Assembly: GCA_013397845.1 (NCBI GenBank)
Contig: VZTG01002349.1
Coordinates: 193,383 to 257,382 of the forward strand
DNA length: 64,000 bases
Reading direction: 5' to 3'
DNA from: Melanocharis versteri
Lineage: Eukaryota > Chordata > Aves > Passeriformes > Melanocharitidae
The position numbers were made by a program, and so were the translations under genes. The notes below the pieces were generated by a model. The model was not told the DNA's origin. It saw only the letters and a list, made by a program, of their open reading frames with translations, and made no database searches. Below, piece by piece: positions 37,301 through 51,300 of the stretch. Within the stretch, counting starts at the first letter, position 1, and every line of letters begins with the position of its first letter.

Positions 37301-39502
37301 CGCCTTGTTTTTGCCCTGCACCTCCTCGTGCAGGAAGCTGTAGTGCCACCTCACTACAAAAGACAGCAACCTTAGAGATTAGCCTGAGATTGCACAAAGT
37401 AAGTCTGTGTTGGCAGCAGGACCGTAGCTCGGGGGTGAACTTTCTGCTCAGGGCTCCCTTCCTGCTGCAAGGTAAGTGTGGTGCTCGGTGAAGGGGACAC
37501 TTGTACATAAAAAGAAAGCAAGACGTTTGAGGTGTAAAAAAGCTCTTCTAGTAGCTCCCATGGGCAGAGACTTGCTGGCTGTGGAGGAAAACCTGTTCAA
37601 GCAAGGTTCAGTGTAGAGGTGGGGTTACAACCTGCCTACATCCTTGCCAGTATTGGGTCCATCTCTGCGCGCCAGTGTACTTCTGCAGAGAAAGTTGCAG
37701 CAGAGACACGGTCCTTGATACAAAGTTGAACTGTTTTAAGGGGAGGAAAAAGAAAACCTCTCTGTAAGATGGGAAGGTGAAGAAATAACATCAGGCAGAC
37801 TCTGTGTGCAGGAAAATGACTCCTTTCTACAGCAGCATACTCATCTGAAGAAGTACTGTGCTGTTGAACTGAGGTTGCTGGTTGTTCCTCCTCCTGGCTG
37901 AAGCAGCAGTACTTGACAAAGGATTCAATTCCTTTGCTGGATTTATTTATTACTTCCATGATCCTGAAGAACACCTCATTCCCTTCATCTCCCGCTTCTC
38001 TCTCTTTTCTTCAGAGCTCTGGTTGAGCAGTAGTCCTTTGGAGAGAGCATCACCTCCCAGCTTGTCTCTGAGCAGTCTGGACAGCAAGTGTAGGTCATGC
38101 TGCAGGGACTGGATACTAACACAAACTGTGTGCCAGGCTTTTTGACATGACAAACTGATTTATGGTTTGACATGGAGCCCAGTCAGGTTTTATGGTTTTA
38201 ATTCCAAACCAATGAGAAGTTGGCATCTGAGGCATTGATCCTAACATTAAAAAGCTCACAACAGCATGTCCTCAGCCTCTGCCAAGCAACATGATTTGAC
38301 AGGCTGAGTCAAGCCTCTGGGAGAAAATTACTTTCACACATCTCCTTTTATCCCTCCAGAAATGCCTAGCTTCCAAGCACCCTGGATGAGGAGCATGGCC
38401 TAGAGATTTTGGTTAGGGAGATAAGAGAAATATCGCACAGATTCCTGGGGAAAGTATTGTTCATCCTAGATCTAGTGGCCTTTTACCTCATATTCCTTTA
38501 GCTACCATGTAAACAGCCCTTTCACATTTTCCAGAACAATAAACAGTTACAAAAAGCTGTTTAAGCAGCAAAAATGGGGTAGTTAAGACATGTGTTTGGA
38601 CAGCTCTGGAAAGCCTCAGCCTTTTCATCTTAGCCAATTTTTTTGTTTGCGTGATTCAAAGGTCCGGCTGATGTTGTAGAAACAACCTGGATAAACGATG
38701 GTTGTCCCCTGCCCCAGTCCAGAATGTTCTGGGCACTAACGACATGTTTAATCCCCAGGTGTCAGGCTGACTGCGGAGCACATTTGGATCTGGTGTACAC
38801 ATCCAGCAGCCAGGGACCAGCTTGGGGTAAATGTTGCCTTCCAGAATACTTAATCTAAAAATTTGAGAAGGTGGATTACAGATCTGCTAATGCAAATTTC
38901 ACTGCTTTTCTCTCTGATAAGAGCAGATGTTCTCTAAAACTAGTTACCCCACATTGTCCTGCTAGTTAAACTGTCCCAGTTTCATTTTGGGTGTTGCTTT
39001 ACTCTCAAGGAGCCTCGCCAGGGAAAGGACTCCTTGAAAAAGGATGCTGCCAGAAAGCTGAATCATCAGCAGCATGTCAGGCCTTGATCTTGTGCTCCTG
39101 GCAGCAGGTAACAGCTGAGCTCCCTCCTTGAGACAGGCAGGGGAATGCCCCAACACTCAGGGCACCAGCACTTCCCAGGTACAGAGGGGTGGCAGGCTGA
39201 CAGTAGGGGAGAGGTATTCCTGTGGATGTTGTCAGAAGCAGAGACATCTCCAGGTGTCTCAGCTATGCTGTGGTATTGGAATTTAGCCTTCATGAAGAGG
39301 GATGGGGCTGAGGCTCTCTATCCCACAGCAGTGATGGCATTGCTTGGCACAGGCCCCCTTGCCATTTCCATGGGGCTGTAGCCCCAGAGCCAGCCCTGCT
39401 GCTCCCATGATTAAGGCACAGGCAGGAAGCAAAGCAAGAATTTCAACCAGTTACCTACTCCAATGCAATGGGATGTGTGTGTACAAGAAGAGCTGCTTTA
39501 CG
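31331..39502. other. Gene-free stretch
   Basis: No supportable coding gene. An AT-rich block at about 35690-36190 lacks simple repeats and CpG, and could be a conserved noncoding element. A small imperfect tandem (TTAGATATG units) lies near 36417-36450. One candidate plus-strand exon is listed separately at 37334-37471. Confidence 0.5.
37334..37471 (+). other. Candidate spliced exon (noncoding RNA or unknown)
   Basis: A strong acceptor (pyrimidine-rich tract ending CCTCCTCGTGCAG) at 37333 is followed 138 bases later by a strong donor, GCAAG|GTAAGTG, at 37471. The interval is open in one plus-strand frame but resembles no protein I know. A lone acceptor/donor pair is weak evidence. It could belong to a lncRNA or to a 5' exon of a gene to the right on the plus strand. 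Confidence 0.2.
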
Positions 39503-39558
39503 ATCATAGAATCATTTAGGTTAGAAAAGATCTTTAAGATCATTGAATCCAAATGTGC
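39503..39558 (-). mobile_element. CR1 LINE 3'-end fragment
   Basis: The plus strand reads ATCATAGAATCATTTAGGTT, then AAGATCATTGAATCCAAATG, the reverse complement of a CR1 3' terminus. Only about 55 bases are recognisable, so this is a very short, 5'-truncated copy on the minus strand. Confidence 0.8.
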
Positions 39559-41996
39559 CTTAGAAAGGGAAAGGAAATGCTGCAAGCTGTAAAGCATGGC
39601 TCCTGTGGAAATCATACCAAGGTGCCATTAGCCATTCGTTGCAGTGAGGTTAGAGGTTTTACCACTAATTCCTTGCAATCAGGATTCACCCTGCCATTCT
39701 CTGCAAGTCATAGAAGATGTTAGTGTGTGGGCGTCCAAGAAGAACGTAAATGTTCAGGATAGGTTTAACAAGCCAAAATCTAATCAGCTTGCACTGGTAG
39801 TGTGTTTACTAAAAGAAGAGCTCTACTAACAGATATTCATAGGAATCTGCCCTTGCTGTCCTGACATTTGTGTTCATGGTAGGTAGCACAGCGATTAAAA
39901 CTGTGTTATGATGTTGTTGAGCCTTTAATCTAATTTGGGGGATTTAGATGTGGGTTCTGTACATAAGATGTTGACTGCCAGAGACTTAGCAGCAGAGCCA
40001 GAGGGGAAGAGGGCACCTGTGGAGATTGTGCTGGTAGTCGATATTTTGCCAGCACCTCACACTCAGGTTCTCACAGTGAGAAATATGGGATTAGCATTTG
40101 CTGTTATGAACAGGGGATTCAGCTGTGTTAGCAAGCCATCAGCCTGTCTGCTTCTTCTAGCCCTTCACAGCCACAGGTCACACCGATGCTTTTCAAATTA
40201 GACACCTGCACACAAAACTCCGCACCCAGCCCCCCCACACCTGGGGGAAGAGCATGCTCAAATGCCAACTCCCACGGATACCTGGGGCCACACAGCCTTT
40301 GGCCAGTGTCAGATGTCTTCAGGCCTTCCCATGCCTGTGAAAATGCTTGTGGCAGGCAGCATCCAGGCTCTAGCAGCAGCACGTTGCCAGTGGATCCCAC
40401 TGCTGGGGATGCCAGTGACCTCCAGGTCTCTGGGGATGGGGAGTACCTGGAGGATCCCAGCCCCACGTCCCTCCTGGTGGGCAGCTGTCCTCATTGATAC
40501 CATTGTGCCCAGACTATGGAGCACAGGTGAGATGTAGGTGCTTTCGTATGAAGCAGCAAAGCATGGTGATTTCCAAGGGTCTCACCTCTGCCTGGCTTCC
40601 CGTCCTGCCCCATGTTTTGAGCTGAAGCTGCAAGAAGACATCATTGCTGCAAAGATATGCTCAGGCTTGAGAGCAGGTTGAAACACTTGGAGCCTTGTGA
40701 CCTGCATATTTTCCATCAGTAGTTCACCTCTCCCGGTTTTTGCCGTCAAAAGCTGGCATCTGGTGTACGCCAGTCATCCGTGTGCTTTCAATGGGGACTG
40801 GAGGTGCCTGTCTCCTGCTGCTGACTACCTGGTGAGAGAAGATGGCTCACACCAGACCTTCTTTCACATAAATTTGGTTATCAGCTAATTTCTGGCCACT
40901 GAATTTATGTGAAGTGAGCCTCACGCAGCATGAGATGCCCTTGCTTTGAGTAGTGTGCCACAAAAATTCTGTGTTGGGTGAGATGTAGGTTAACCTAGCC
41001 TATTTTCTTCCCTCCAGCCAGTAGTTAATGCTTGGGAATATATATATCCCAGAACAGTTTCCTGAATTCCCACAGGTTTTGGGTTTGGAACTCTCTAAGA
41101 CAGAAGCAGATTATATTAAATGACCTTGATGCATTTCTTTTTCTTTTCTTTCTGTGAATTTCCTGCTGTTTCTGATCCTAAATGCTTGAGGTGTTTGTTC
41201 TGTCCCATGCCCAGCTTGCACCCCTTGGATATGGTGGGTGTCAGAGCTCAGAGCACAGGCAGGAGTTCTTCCCCTAGCACAAACAATGCCACATTTGGGT
41301 AAATGATGCAGATGACCCTTAGTTTGAAAATTCAGACACCCAGCTCTCTCCAAAACCTCCAAAAAAAATTTTTGTATGGAAGACTTAGGGAGATTTTCCA
41401 TTTCTCCCCCTCTCCATCCTGTGTCCCACTCACGCTGAGGGAGATGAATCCAGTCTCCAGACTGCCTTTCTGTGCCTACTTAATGGCTCCATGTCTAAGG
41501 GTTCGCTTTGCAGACCTGATGACACAGCACTGACAAATGCCCTGAGTAAAGAGAGAACTGAGTTGTGACTCTTAAGCCAGAGGGAGCTCTGGATATTTTT
41601 TCAGCATACAAACAAATTTGGAAAAGCAGAAATCATTTCTTCTTCATTCTTCCACTTATCTGCCCAGCAAATATCACAGCTCACAAAAGGCCACTGCTCT
41701 TAGCAGCTGTTTCACGGCCCCATCTCTGCCCTTTCCCATTTTGGCTGAAATACTCGTTCAGTATGCTTTAGCTGCTGGTTTTGGATCATGCTAAGGCTTC
41801 TTCAGTCCAAAACTAAATCAACCCTCATAATCCACCAAAATAAGTCCTTACAAAGCTAAGCAGGCTTCACTGAACAACAATAAAACCTTTTGTGGTTTGT
41901 AGTGACAAAAGGATCCAAATGATTGCCTGAGTTCAAAGCAGGTGAGAGAAGCAATCCCAGTAACACTGAATTTTGGTGCCCTGTTTTCTCACTTAC

Positions 41997-42042
41997 CTGC
42001 CTGTTTGAACTAATGCCTTTACCCCACTCTACCTAGCTCCAC
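41997..42042 (-). other. Weak candidate 5' exon (46 bases)
   Basis: On the minus strand a T-rich acceptor ending CATACTCTCAG precedes GTGGAGC at 42042. A strong donor, GGCAG|GTAAGTGAG, lies at 41997/41996. Such a short noncoding exon could sit in a distal FHL2 transcript, but chance pairs of this quality are expected in tens of kilobases. Confidence 0.15.
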
Positions 42043-42367
42043 CTGAGAGTATGTGCAAAAAATTCTTTCAGGACTCCTTTTAGAAGAGAGGAATTTTCTC
42101 CTGAGGTAACTCTTATCTCGGAGAAGTACAGTACTGTGACCCCAGCAGCAGGAGCCAGGAGTTGCCTCTAGCAAAATGAAGAAATCAAGAGCCCAGCCTG
42201 CTTCGCCTGCCTCCAAGTATGAGGCTGCTTGTATGGATCAGGAATTTTAGCCTAAACACTTTTATTTTGGCATGCACAAAGACAAAAGAAGACTTTTGTA
42301 ATAGAAGATGTTGATTGCCTTAAGCATAGGTATAATCACCAGCCCGCCCATAGTAAGTAATAATAAT

Positions 42368-42412
42368 CCCAGCTCTGACATTAATTCATGGTGTGACCTT
42401 GGACATGACACT
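42368..42412 (+). repeat. MIR-like SINE fragment
   Basis: CCCAGCTCTGACATTAATTC followed by GTGTGACCTTGGACATGACA matches the order of the MIR core (GCTCTGCCA...GTGTGACCTTGGGCAAGTCA). Only about 45 bases are recognisable. Confidence 0.45.
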
Positions 42413-45321
42413 CACATCCATGTCATCCAACCCAGCAAGTACATGCAAGTCCCAGGGAAGGACAGAGATGCTGCAAGTGCCAAGCACTTTGAAAAAAAAA
42501 ATCAAATTAAGCTCCCAAGGGCTCAGGTTTCCCACTTGTGGGGGAAACTATGAGAAAGATCATTGCTCAAGAGCAAGATCTGAAAAATACACTGAGATGA
42601 TAAAAAACCCCAGCTCTCAGTGGACTTACGAGTTTTCCACATGTCCACAGCCAGTAAAAGGATCTTTCTATCAGGAGCACATTTCCCAACAAAATGTCCC
42701 AAGACTGGCTGTCATAGTTGTTTCCCCATATCTTCTGACCCAGGTTTCATGCTGAGCAAGGGGTACATGGTCTCAAGTAGAGGTGCTTCAGCACCTCGAA
42801 ATCATCCTGTCTGCACCCATTACAACATTGCAATTAATAGGCTGTTCTTAGGCTATATAAAGTAGGACTTCAGAGGTAAAATTAGTATGACATTCTACTG
42901 CCTTCAAAGGCACTTCCCAAAACAGCGTGCAAATAGAAACTAGGATAATGCAGCTGGAAACGGTGATAAATCTAAAATCTTGCACAAAAATGTTCAAGCC
43001 TTGTATTGTGTCTGTACATTGTGGAGTAGGGCAGTGGCCCCCTTTTTGATATTGCCCTAATGTAAGCCTGGTGGCTCAGGTTAGCCTGCTGAAGGCCATC
43101 GTGTGCAATTTGAAACAAGCCCAGCGATATTAAAAAGCTGTGTTTATAAAGAGCAGCTGTTGGTGTTACAGGGTATATCCTTCCCCTGGAGACACAATCA
43201 ACTGGTAACTCAATCTTTGCTAGAGCTTTGCTGAGAGAAGTGCAGCCTAGGGCTGCCCTGTACCTGCTAGGCTATTTAGCACAATTAGAAGAATTTCACT
43301 GTAGAGCCTAGATTAGTCTGGATGCAAGTGCTCAGATTAATGTCCAACCTGCCACCTGCCACTGCCCCTTACCCAGATCCTGTACGTGACTACAGGAGAC
43401 TTCAAATACTTCTTTTCTCTCTACTCTGGGTCACTCATTTTTTCCTCCATAGCATAAAAACTCTGAAGATGATTGAGTTAATACTTCATCTGTTTCAGTG
43501 ATGCCTTTTGTGGGAGCTCATAGTGATTTCACTGGTGGATCGAAAAAGTTACATGTATTGAAACTGCCACTAACTTTGGGGTTAATTTTAACAGAGAGCA
43601 TGACATTTACCAGGAGGACAGCTCTTTATGGCACCTCAGTTAAACAACAGCTACTTCTGACATTTGGGCTGCTCAGATTTTTCGAAAACAATTCAAAGAC
43701 AAATTATCAGCTCTATGGATATGCATTAATTTGAAAGACTTGACAGACATGTTCAGCTATTAAGTCATTGGAGTGCAGAAATCAAAACCAAAGCATGCTG
43801 AGCAAAGACATGACATGTCTGTGCTATATAGGCCTTCTCAGCCAAGACTAGCTACATTTTTACACACTGATCAAAATGCACAAAGATCTCTCTGATTTTC
43901 AAATTGTTGGGAAAAAAACCCCCACAGTGTCTTTTTTATGCTTTAAAAAGATGCATTTACATTCAGTATGACTGAAGGACAGTGAGATTAGAGTCTTTGT
44001 CATGCAAAATCTGCATTCTGTTTTTGCACATATCCTGACTATGAATTTGCTGACCTTTTTCTAATGCTACCTGTACACGTACCTCATAAAGCAATCGTCC
44101 AATGTAATACTAGACCATCTTAGTATTACCATAATTTTCTTTGCATATCTTTCCATGTTCCACCGTCTTTTTTCCTCTTAGCTGTTATGGCTGGCACACC
44201 ACGTCTCCCCTGCTTCCTTTTTGCGCCAGACACCTGCAGTGTCAGCAGTGTGGTCTTCTAACCTCCCCTCTCCCTCAAGCCATGAAACCTGCAAGGTAAT
44301 CCTTTGAATTGCTGCCTCCTTAACGTCCTTGCCACCACTTCTTTTCCCTCAAGGATTAACAGATGTTTCCTCAAAACATCTGTCATTTTGCACTTTCCCT
44401 CATTCTCCTCACCTCCCCATTTAACCTTATATTCCTACAGCACTTTATTACTCTTTGTTTGCCATTGACAAATGCCCTTGTGGTATTCCTCACCTATCCA
44501 GCCCTGCACAGGCGTGTGTGTCCGGCCCCGTTCTGGCAGGATGTGCCAAACCAGGGCAGGAGCTGTGGCCATCTGCAGCAGCTGTTGTTTCATGGCTCCT
44601 CGCCGTGCTGGAGCAGCCCCTGTCTCTCAAGCAGGAGGGCTGCAGAGAGCAGTTGAAATCGATAAATCACCCAGACATGCCAGGTATGCCCGGCGACAGC
44701 AGCAAGGGCAGCTGCTGAGTGCAACCCAAGCACCTCTTTGGAAAACACTCCTGTAAACAAATCTGCCATCGGATTTTTGGGCACAAATATTAAACATTCT
44801 GGACAGCACCCTGCCGAGATGGAGACGAGAGGTTCACAGCTCTCTTTGATCTGTGATCATGCTAAACTTGGCTCCTGCTCAGCAGACAGCAATGCTTCTT
44901 TCTGTCTTTTAAGAAGAATTGGCTCTTTTGCCAGAGTGTATTGAGAAGGAGGTGTTATTCTGAGTCTCTGCATGAGCCATGGGCATCACCTGTGGTTTGA
45001 AATTGATCTTGGGCCTGAAAATATTCAATAGTTGACAAATCTAAAGTATGAAAAGAAAGACTCATGGCATTGAAGACTCTAGAACTAGGGGAGACGAACC
45101 AGTAGAAAGAAAGAGAAGTTGTTATCTCTGCCTTGCATGCTGAAATGCACTCAGTTCTGCATATCATCACAATAAATCCCAAAGCAAGACTGGATCCCAG
45201 ACCTGTGAACTCTTACTCTGATCCTGCTCTGGTCTTGATCTTTTTTGTCAGGAAGGGCTCTGGAGACAACTTTGCATTCTGGAAATCAAATTTTGAGAAA
45301 AACAGATATTGACTATTGGCA

Positions 45322-45365
45322 GATATTGATGATGATATTGATGATGATATTGATGATGATGAGGT
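45322..45365 (+). repeat. GAT-rich microsatellite
   Basis: Three copies of a 15-base unit (GATGATGATATTGAT-like) form a short compound array. It runs into a purine-rich GA/GGA stretch to about 45410. Confidence 0.85.
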
Positions 45366-48300
45366 GGAAAAGGAAGATGAAGAATAAGAGGAGAAGGAGG
45401 AGAAAGTGTGGTAGGGAATGGCCAGGGGATCCCAGAAACACAGCTCTCAAAGCACCCTTTCTGGCACAGTTGTGTTAAAGGACTAAGTTGAGAAGCCTTT
45501 CACATGTGGGACCTTTGCTGCCACGATGAAAAATGACTTGCATCATCTCTCAGTGTGACTAGAGCAGTTCTGCTCCTTTTTAAACGTGTCAGCAGCTCAA
45601 AGTATCCAGCTTTTTCTTGGTGGCTCTGTAGATTTGAATACCGGAATCTTATTGAGGACAACCCTTCTGTATAACACTGTCCAGCCAGCAGTGCTTGTCC
45701 AAAAACAAATGTTATTTTCTAAGTCAAAACCATTTTCCACAGAGATGTGATCACGCTGATGTCAAGCAACCCAAGGTTATTCCTCTTGTTCATGTGACCA
45801 TTGTGAGTGTATCTACAGTCCTTATAAAAGAAGTAAAAACTTTTGCCACCAGTGACAAGTTTTGAAACTTTGCAAGTGAAGATTTTCACCACTGTCCCAT
45901 ATGAGAACTAAACACAGGGTCTGCTTGGTGCATTGGCTAATGTGAATCCTGGATTTGGGAAACAGATGAAAAATAAAATTTTGTTAATAGAATATAGAAT
46001 ATGATAAATTACTTTTGGTTTTAATGTTTTCCAGAAGTCTCTCATCCAGTACATCAACACCTTTGAAGGAAGAGGATGACATCTTGGGGTATTGGAGGGG
46101 CATAGTTCCTGCCAAGTGTGTTCATGTCATTTTCACCCTGAAATAATTTGATTGCCCTTAATTCTTGTCTAAAACAGTCAAGACCTAATTAACTACATGT
46201 ATTATCACTGTTTGTATCTACTATGATTGTTAACTTATTCAGATACACTAGCTGGTGTTTTCAGAATATAAAAGATTAATACGAGGAGGCCTGAATCTTG
46301 CTCTGCCTTTCAGGAGAAGCTCTCCTTCACAGTCAGCATCCATTACGGTAAGCACGAAGGTATTTTATCAGGGCAGAAGAACCCACCTATCCAGCAGGCA
46401 CTAACACTTCCCAGCTCAGGCAATGGCATGAGTGGGAGAGGTGTGGTGAGGACCTGAAATACCCCAGGGGGAAGAAGAGGCATGCAAGGACACGCATACC
46501 CCTGAATAAACATCCCTTCAATGAAATCCAGGCTGTGGACCAGGTCTTGCCTAAAGAGAAGTTTCCAGCTGAAAGGTATGTAAGCATGCTGAGAGCATTT
46601 TAACAGGATAAAACAGATAACAGAATAATCTGTCTGCAGCTGTAAGTTTTCTTTTCTTTTTGCATAGCTGCCTCTAAATAAGGAGATTGTAATGCTGATC
46701 TTTGGATTCCTGAATAAATTCATTCCCTACTTTATCTTCAAGCCTGTCTGGTGGTAGGAGTGATTTAAGGATAACTGGCAAGCCACCACCATTCCATTCC
46801 CATATAAGCCACAATTCAGTAAAGGGGAGTGGACTGTTCTCCTTAGAAAAGATGCAAAGCCAGAGGTAGCCAGATGTTCTCCACAAGTTGCATGAGACAT
46901 TGTGAAAGTTGATAATGAGGCTTGTAAAGGAAGTCTTCTTGGGACACAGTCTTTATCTCTGGAAAGCTGGAAAACCGCCTTTGCAAGGATTTCCATCAGG
47001 TTCAGGGTGCTAGGGTTGGCTGAACTTTGTGACCTCTGGGATGTAGGAGAGGCTGCTGCAGCTCCATGTGCATGAGTCCAGCCCGTAGTGAGGCTGAGCA
47101 TATATTCCTGACAGGCAAACACACCCGTGCACACGATGTGCACATTGCTGGCTGCATGGATCAGCACAAAGGGGGCCATGCTGCATGCTGTCTTGGCACT
47201 CCCGGCTCCAGGACACCTAAACAAAGTGAAAAAACCTCTCAAGCACAGAGGAATGGCTGGATCTCCAGTTCTGCTTGCATGTGTAAGACTAGGTTTCCAC
47301 GAGTAATCTTGATGGATTCCATCTTGGAATGTCCAACTTGAAATACATAAAAGAAGCATGATCTCTAGAGGATTCAAATGCTGATGAAATTCAGTTCTCT
47401 GAAAGCTTCATGTTCCCACAGAACAGAATATCTCTGCTCCCCTGGAAGCACAAGTGCTGTGTTTATCCTCAGCATCTCTGCCTCACATACTCCTGGAACT
47501 GAAATAACCCTAATTGCCATAATTTAATTAAACTATCAGTTTGAAATGTCTGAGTGTTGTATTGAGACTGCATGGAAAATATGAGCACAGATAATTGTGT
47601 TAGCTAGGAATAATCAAACAGCTTGCAGCATAAGAATAGAAAGGTTGATGTTGAGTGCAATCCAAGCTGACAAATCCTGAGGCTATGGCATTAGGCTGGT
47701 CCTGTTGTGGACTGCTGAAGAATTGAGGCTGTAAATGTTTATTTTAAAATGGGCATCCAAGGGTGTGTTCCAGATGATTTGTTACTCCTTACTGAGGTTG
47801 TGTGTATTCCCTCAATAACCACTATTGATAGTAGCCCAGGCAGTGCTCGATACTGCTTGAGCAAAGCTATTTGTAAGAGGGAGAGCACAAGACCTGGGTT
47901 TTCTGTTGACAACATCTAGATCACAGAGATGCTTAGAGAGTAACCACAGTTAGGGAGGCTTTGGCCTCTCTTATTTATACTCAGATGGCTTTTTTCTTTA
48001 CTGGCATTATGTTTATTTTCACCTCACTCAAACTGAAGAGTTATCCTGTGAGGAAGAGGAGAGACGTAAGGGAGATCATGGCAGTTGCACAGCACTTTCC
48101 ACCTCTGAGAAAGGTTTATCATTCCCCTGTATCCCAGATGGGGAGCTATGCTGTGTTGTTTCTCTGAGCCTTCCACTGTGCTTTAGCAGCAGGGGATTCT
48201 GTGACAGGGCTGTAGCAATAACCTTCTGCTCCATCCTCCTGGCCACTTCAGCCGGACTGAGTGGTCTCCCCACCCTCAGCCTCTCTTGGAAGCTCCTGCC

Positions 48301-51300
48301 CAGGCAGGGGGGTGACACAGCAGATCTGATATTTGGAGTAGCACAGCTGGAGGTGGCTGTTAGTGGGGAGAAAGTAGCACCACTATGTTTGCTTATCCTC
48401 TGTCAATATACTTTGTAAAAAAGACCGTAATCCTTGCTGATTATATTGACATACATTAAAAAGCCTCTACCAAGAGTTTGGGAAGTCACGCCAGCTAATT
48501 AGTAGAAAAGCCATTGAAAGGCATTTTATCTTAAAAGTAGCAAGGTGTGAAAACTCTTTTTTGTTTTTAAGGCTGATCAGTTGTGTATTGTCAGTTCTAA
48601 GGCAAGATCATAAAACAGGATGCTAAAGGCAATCATTAAAAAGTAAAAATCTTGATTTTCCAACTGTTTTGAGGATGCTATTTTTAGGGTGTGTGTTAAA
48701 TGCATCTGTGTGCTTCTAAACCAAGAGATGTGAAAGGAAACAAATGTGAGACTTGTTTCACATCAGCAGCTTGGCTCATAGGGCTTTCACAGTGGGAGGC
48801 TGCTCTTTGGGCTTTCTCAAAAATGGAAAAGCAGAGCTCACTTCAGCCTGAACACAACCCAGATTATAAAGACTGACTTTGGATCAGGCCCAGACTAAAA
48901 CAAATCACAGCTCTCATTAGCCCAAATCAAACCTCTGCCTTTCCTGCCATTTGCTCACCAGCTCCTGGGACAGTCACAAGGGCTGCCATGGGTTTGTAAG
49001 CTCCCCTGTGAGTCTGCGGGCTCAGGGGTCACCCCGTCACCTCCTGCCCCTCATGGGGCATCTGCCCAGCACAGCTCTGGGGAGGGGACATCCGAGCCAG
49101 CTCTGCAACCTCGTCCTGCGCCAGTGCTCCCTGCTTTCCCGGGCCCTTCAGGAGCCCTGGCTGGCAGCTGGGTCATGGACTGCATTTCTCTGCAGGAGCT
49201 CCTGCTGCTCCATTTCAGCTGCCTGACAGGCCCTGCAGCCAAAGGCCCTGTCTGCTGTCCTCCTCACAAATCAAAACAGGAAGAGAAATGTAACATTAAA
49301 AATTATCCAGGCATTAGTTGCTATGGGGAACTGAAACCCAACCAAACAACAAGAACAACAAAAACCCCAAAAATCCCTAAATACCACAGCATCCTAATTA
49401 TCTCTGCCTGAACTCTTTTCTTGGATCTCTCCTGGAGAAAGAGTCAGGCTGTTGGGTAGCTTTCGGACATGATCCAAACTCCCCTGAAGTCAGTGAAAAG
49501 TGTCCAAGGTCCCTGAATCAAGCCCCAAATGCAAGGTGGTAAAAAGTGTGAGTAACACGCCTTACACTCCAGGTGAAAATACACATATTCTACAGATGCC
49601 ACACACCAGTGCTCAGTAAGTAGCTCCTTCCCTTTCCCTGTTTCTCCAGTGCACGAGCAAGTCTCTCTGACACAGTAGATGAACCTCTTCTCAGAAAGGA
49701 GGACAGGTCTGGCTACCTCCTAGCAGTGGAATTGCCATTAGCAATGGAGCTGCACATCGCAGGAGTGGTCCTTCTCCTGGTCCTTGACTGCATAATTTCA
49801 CACAAAGCCCTGTTTCAATGACTTTGTCACCATATGAGACACTTTACCTGGTAACACCGTAGGTCTCTAAATGATAACCCCCTGCATCTGGTCAGGCTGA
49901 AGAACTGTGCACAGTTGCTGTGAATAGTCACCAAACTGTCCACATGGCCCAGGCCATCTGTGTTTTAAACAGTCAGCCTTCAAATTACATTCTCCAATCA
50001 GCAAACAACCTTAGATAGCACAGTTTCAGTGGCAACCTAAGAGATGAGACACTGACCGATGCCACAAGCAGATAAATTTCTGCAGACCTGAGTGCCTACT
50101 GATCTGACCCCTTGCACCAAGGTTTTTAAAGAGGACAGATAAGGATCTGGCCATAAAAATAGTTCCACAGGCAGACAGACTGAGCAGTAGAGGATAAGGT
50201 GATGAGAACCATTTTAAACCCTCTAATTCATTCAAATTGCTGTGTTAGACCAGCTGTGCTTGCAAATAGCTGAGGTGAAGGCAAAAAACTTACCTGTGAC
50301 TTTATAAGCTCTGTTTAGTACATTTTGTGCCAGGCACAGCTCAGGGACAAGGTTTGCCAAAGCCTCTCATGAGGGTCTGTCATAAAGGTACTGAATTTTG
50401 TGAGAAAAAATACACACTCCCCTCCTCACTTAGCACCATCTTAGTGAAAATGAACATCACAGAGATGTAAGGATAACCCCACATCAAGCCACTACTTGCT
50501 ATATCAGCTTGATTTCTCCAGAAGTGATGCCTCAGGCAAGTTTCAAAGTTTAAATTTCTGATATTCTTCACATTTCCCCAAAGCTGCCTTTTTCATTATA
50601 GATTTTTTTCTCAGCTGTTACAACTCCCTGAGAAATTCAGGTTCTGTGTGACTTTCTCCAGCTTTCCTCCTCCTGGCCATAGGACTCACTGAACACCACA
50701 GAGTCACAGAAAAACAAAGCTGGATCCTCCGCCCCTGGGCAAGATCAGCTGCAGACATACAATTTCTGACAGATGTCCTGACAAAATGTTATCTTGTTCT
50801 TATTCAACAGCCTTCCTGAACTGTGTCAGCCTTTTTCGGTCATGCCTGACTCAGATCTTTAGCTCAATCCATAAATAAAACCTCGTGAGTCCTTCTGCAG
50901 CCAGTGGAAGCCCTCAGAAGGCGGGCCAGAGGTGACTCGAGTAAGGGCACATGTGCCCTGTACAGGTTAGGTTAGACAGCATGAACACCCTGCTATGTGC
51001 ATTTCTGTAGTGTGCCAGGCTGATTTGGAATAAAACTCTTGCAAGGTTTTCCTCTCAACCCCCATGGTGTGGGAAAGGCCAAAGGGGTGAAGAACATCTG
51101 GCCAGCTGTGTTGTAGGTACTCAGAGAGAACCAACCAATGGTGGCACCATAGGTGAAGACATGCAAAGATAAGAAAGAAGAGTTTTATTTTTTTTCCATG
51201 AAAGCTGGCAGCCATTGTCAAAATTCCTCTTCTTGGTACCAGTTGTTTTGAAAGTTTCGCATACACAGACACCCCACAAGACAATGAGAGCGGCCTAGGG

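Larger units (their letters stand above)
39559..45321. other. Gene-free stretch
   Basis: Mostly single-copy sequence with a GC-richer patch at about 40200-40500. No coding gene is recognised. It contains a MIR-like fragment at 42368 and a short minus-strand splice-pair candidate at 41997-42042. Confidence 0.5.

Noticed and set aside
46727..47377. 216-codon minus-strand ORF, the longest in the window
   Set aside because: The translation resembles no family I know and shows no domain order; absence of stops in a GC-moderate tract is enough to explain it. Conservation across birds would change this view.
48678..48687. MEF2 consensus CTATTTTTAG far upstream
   Set aside because: A perfect 10-base AT-rich match, but isolated from any other regulatory or exon signal; chance is likely in 64 kb.
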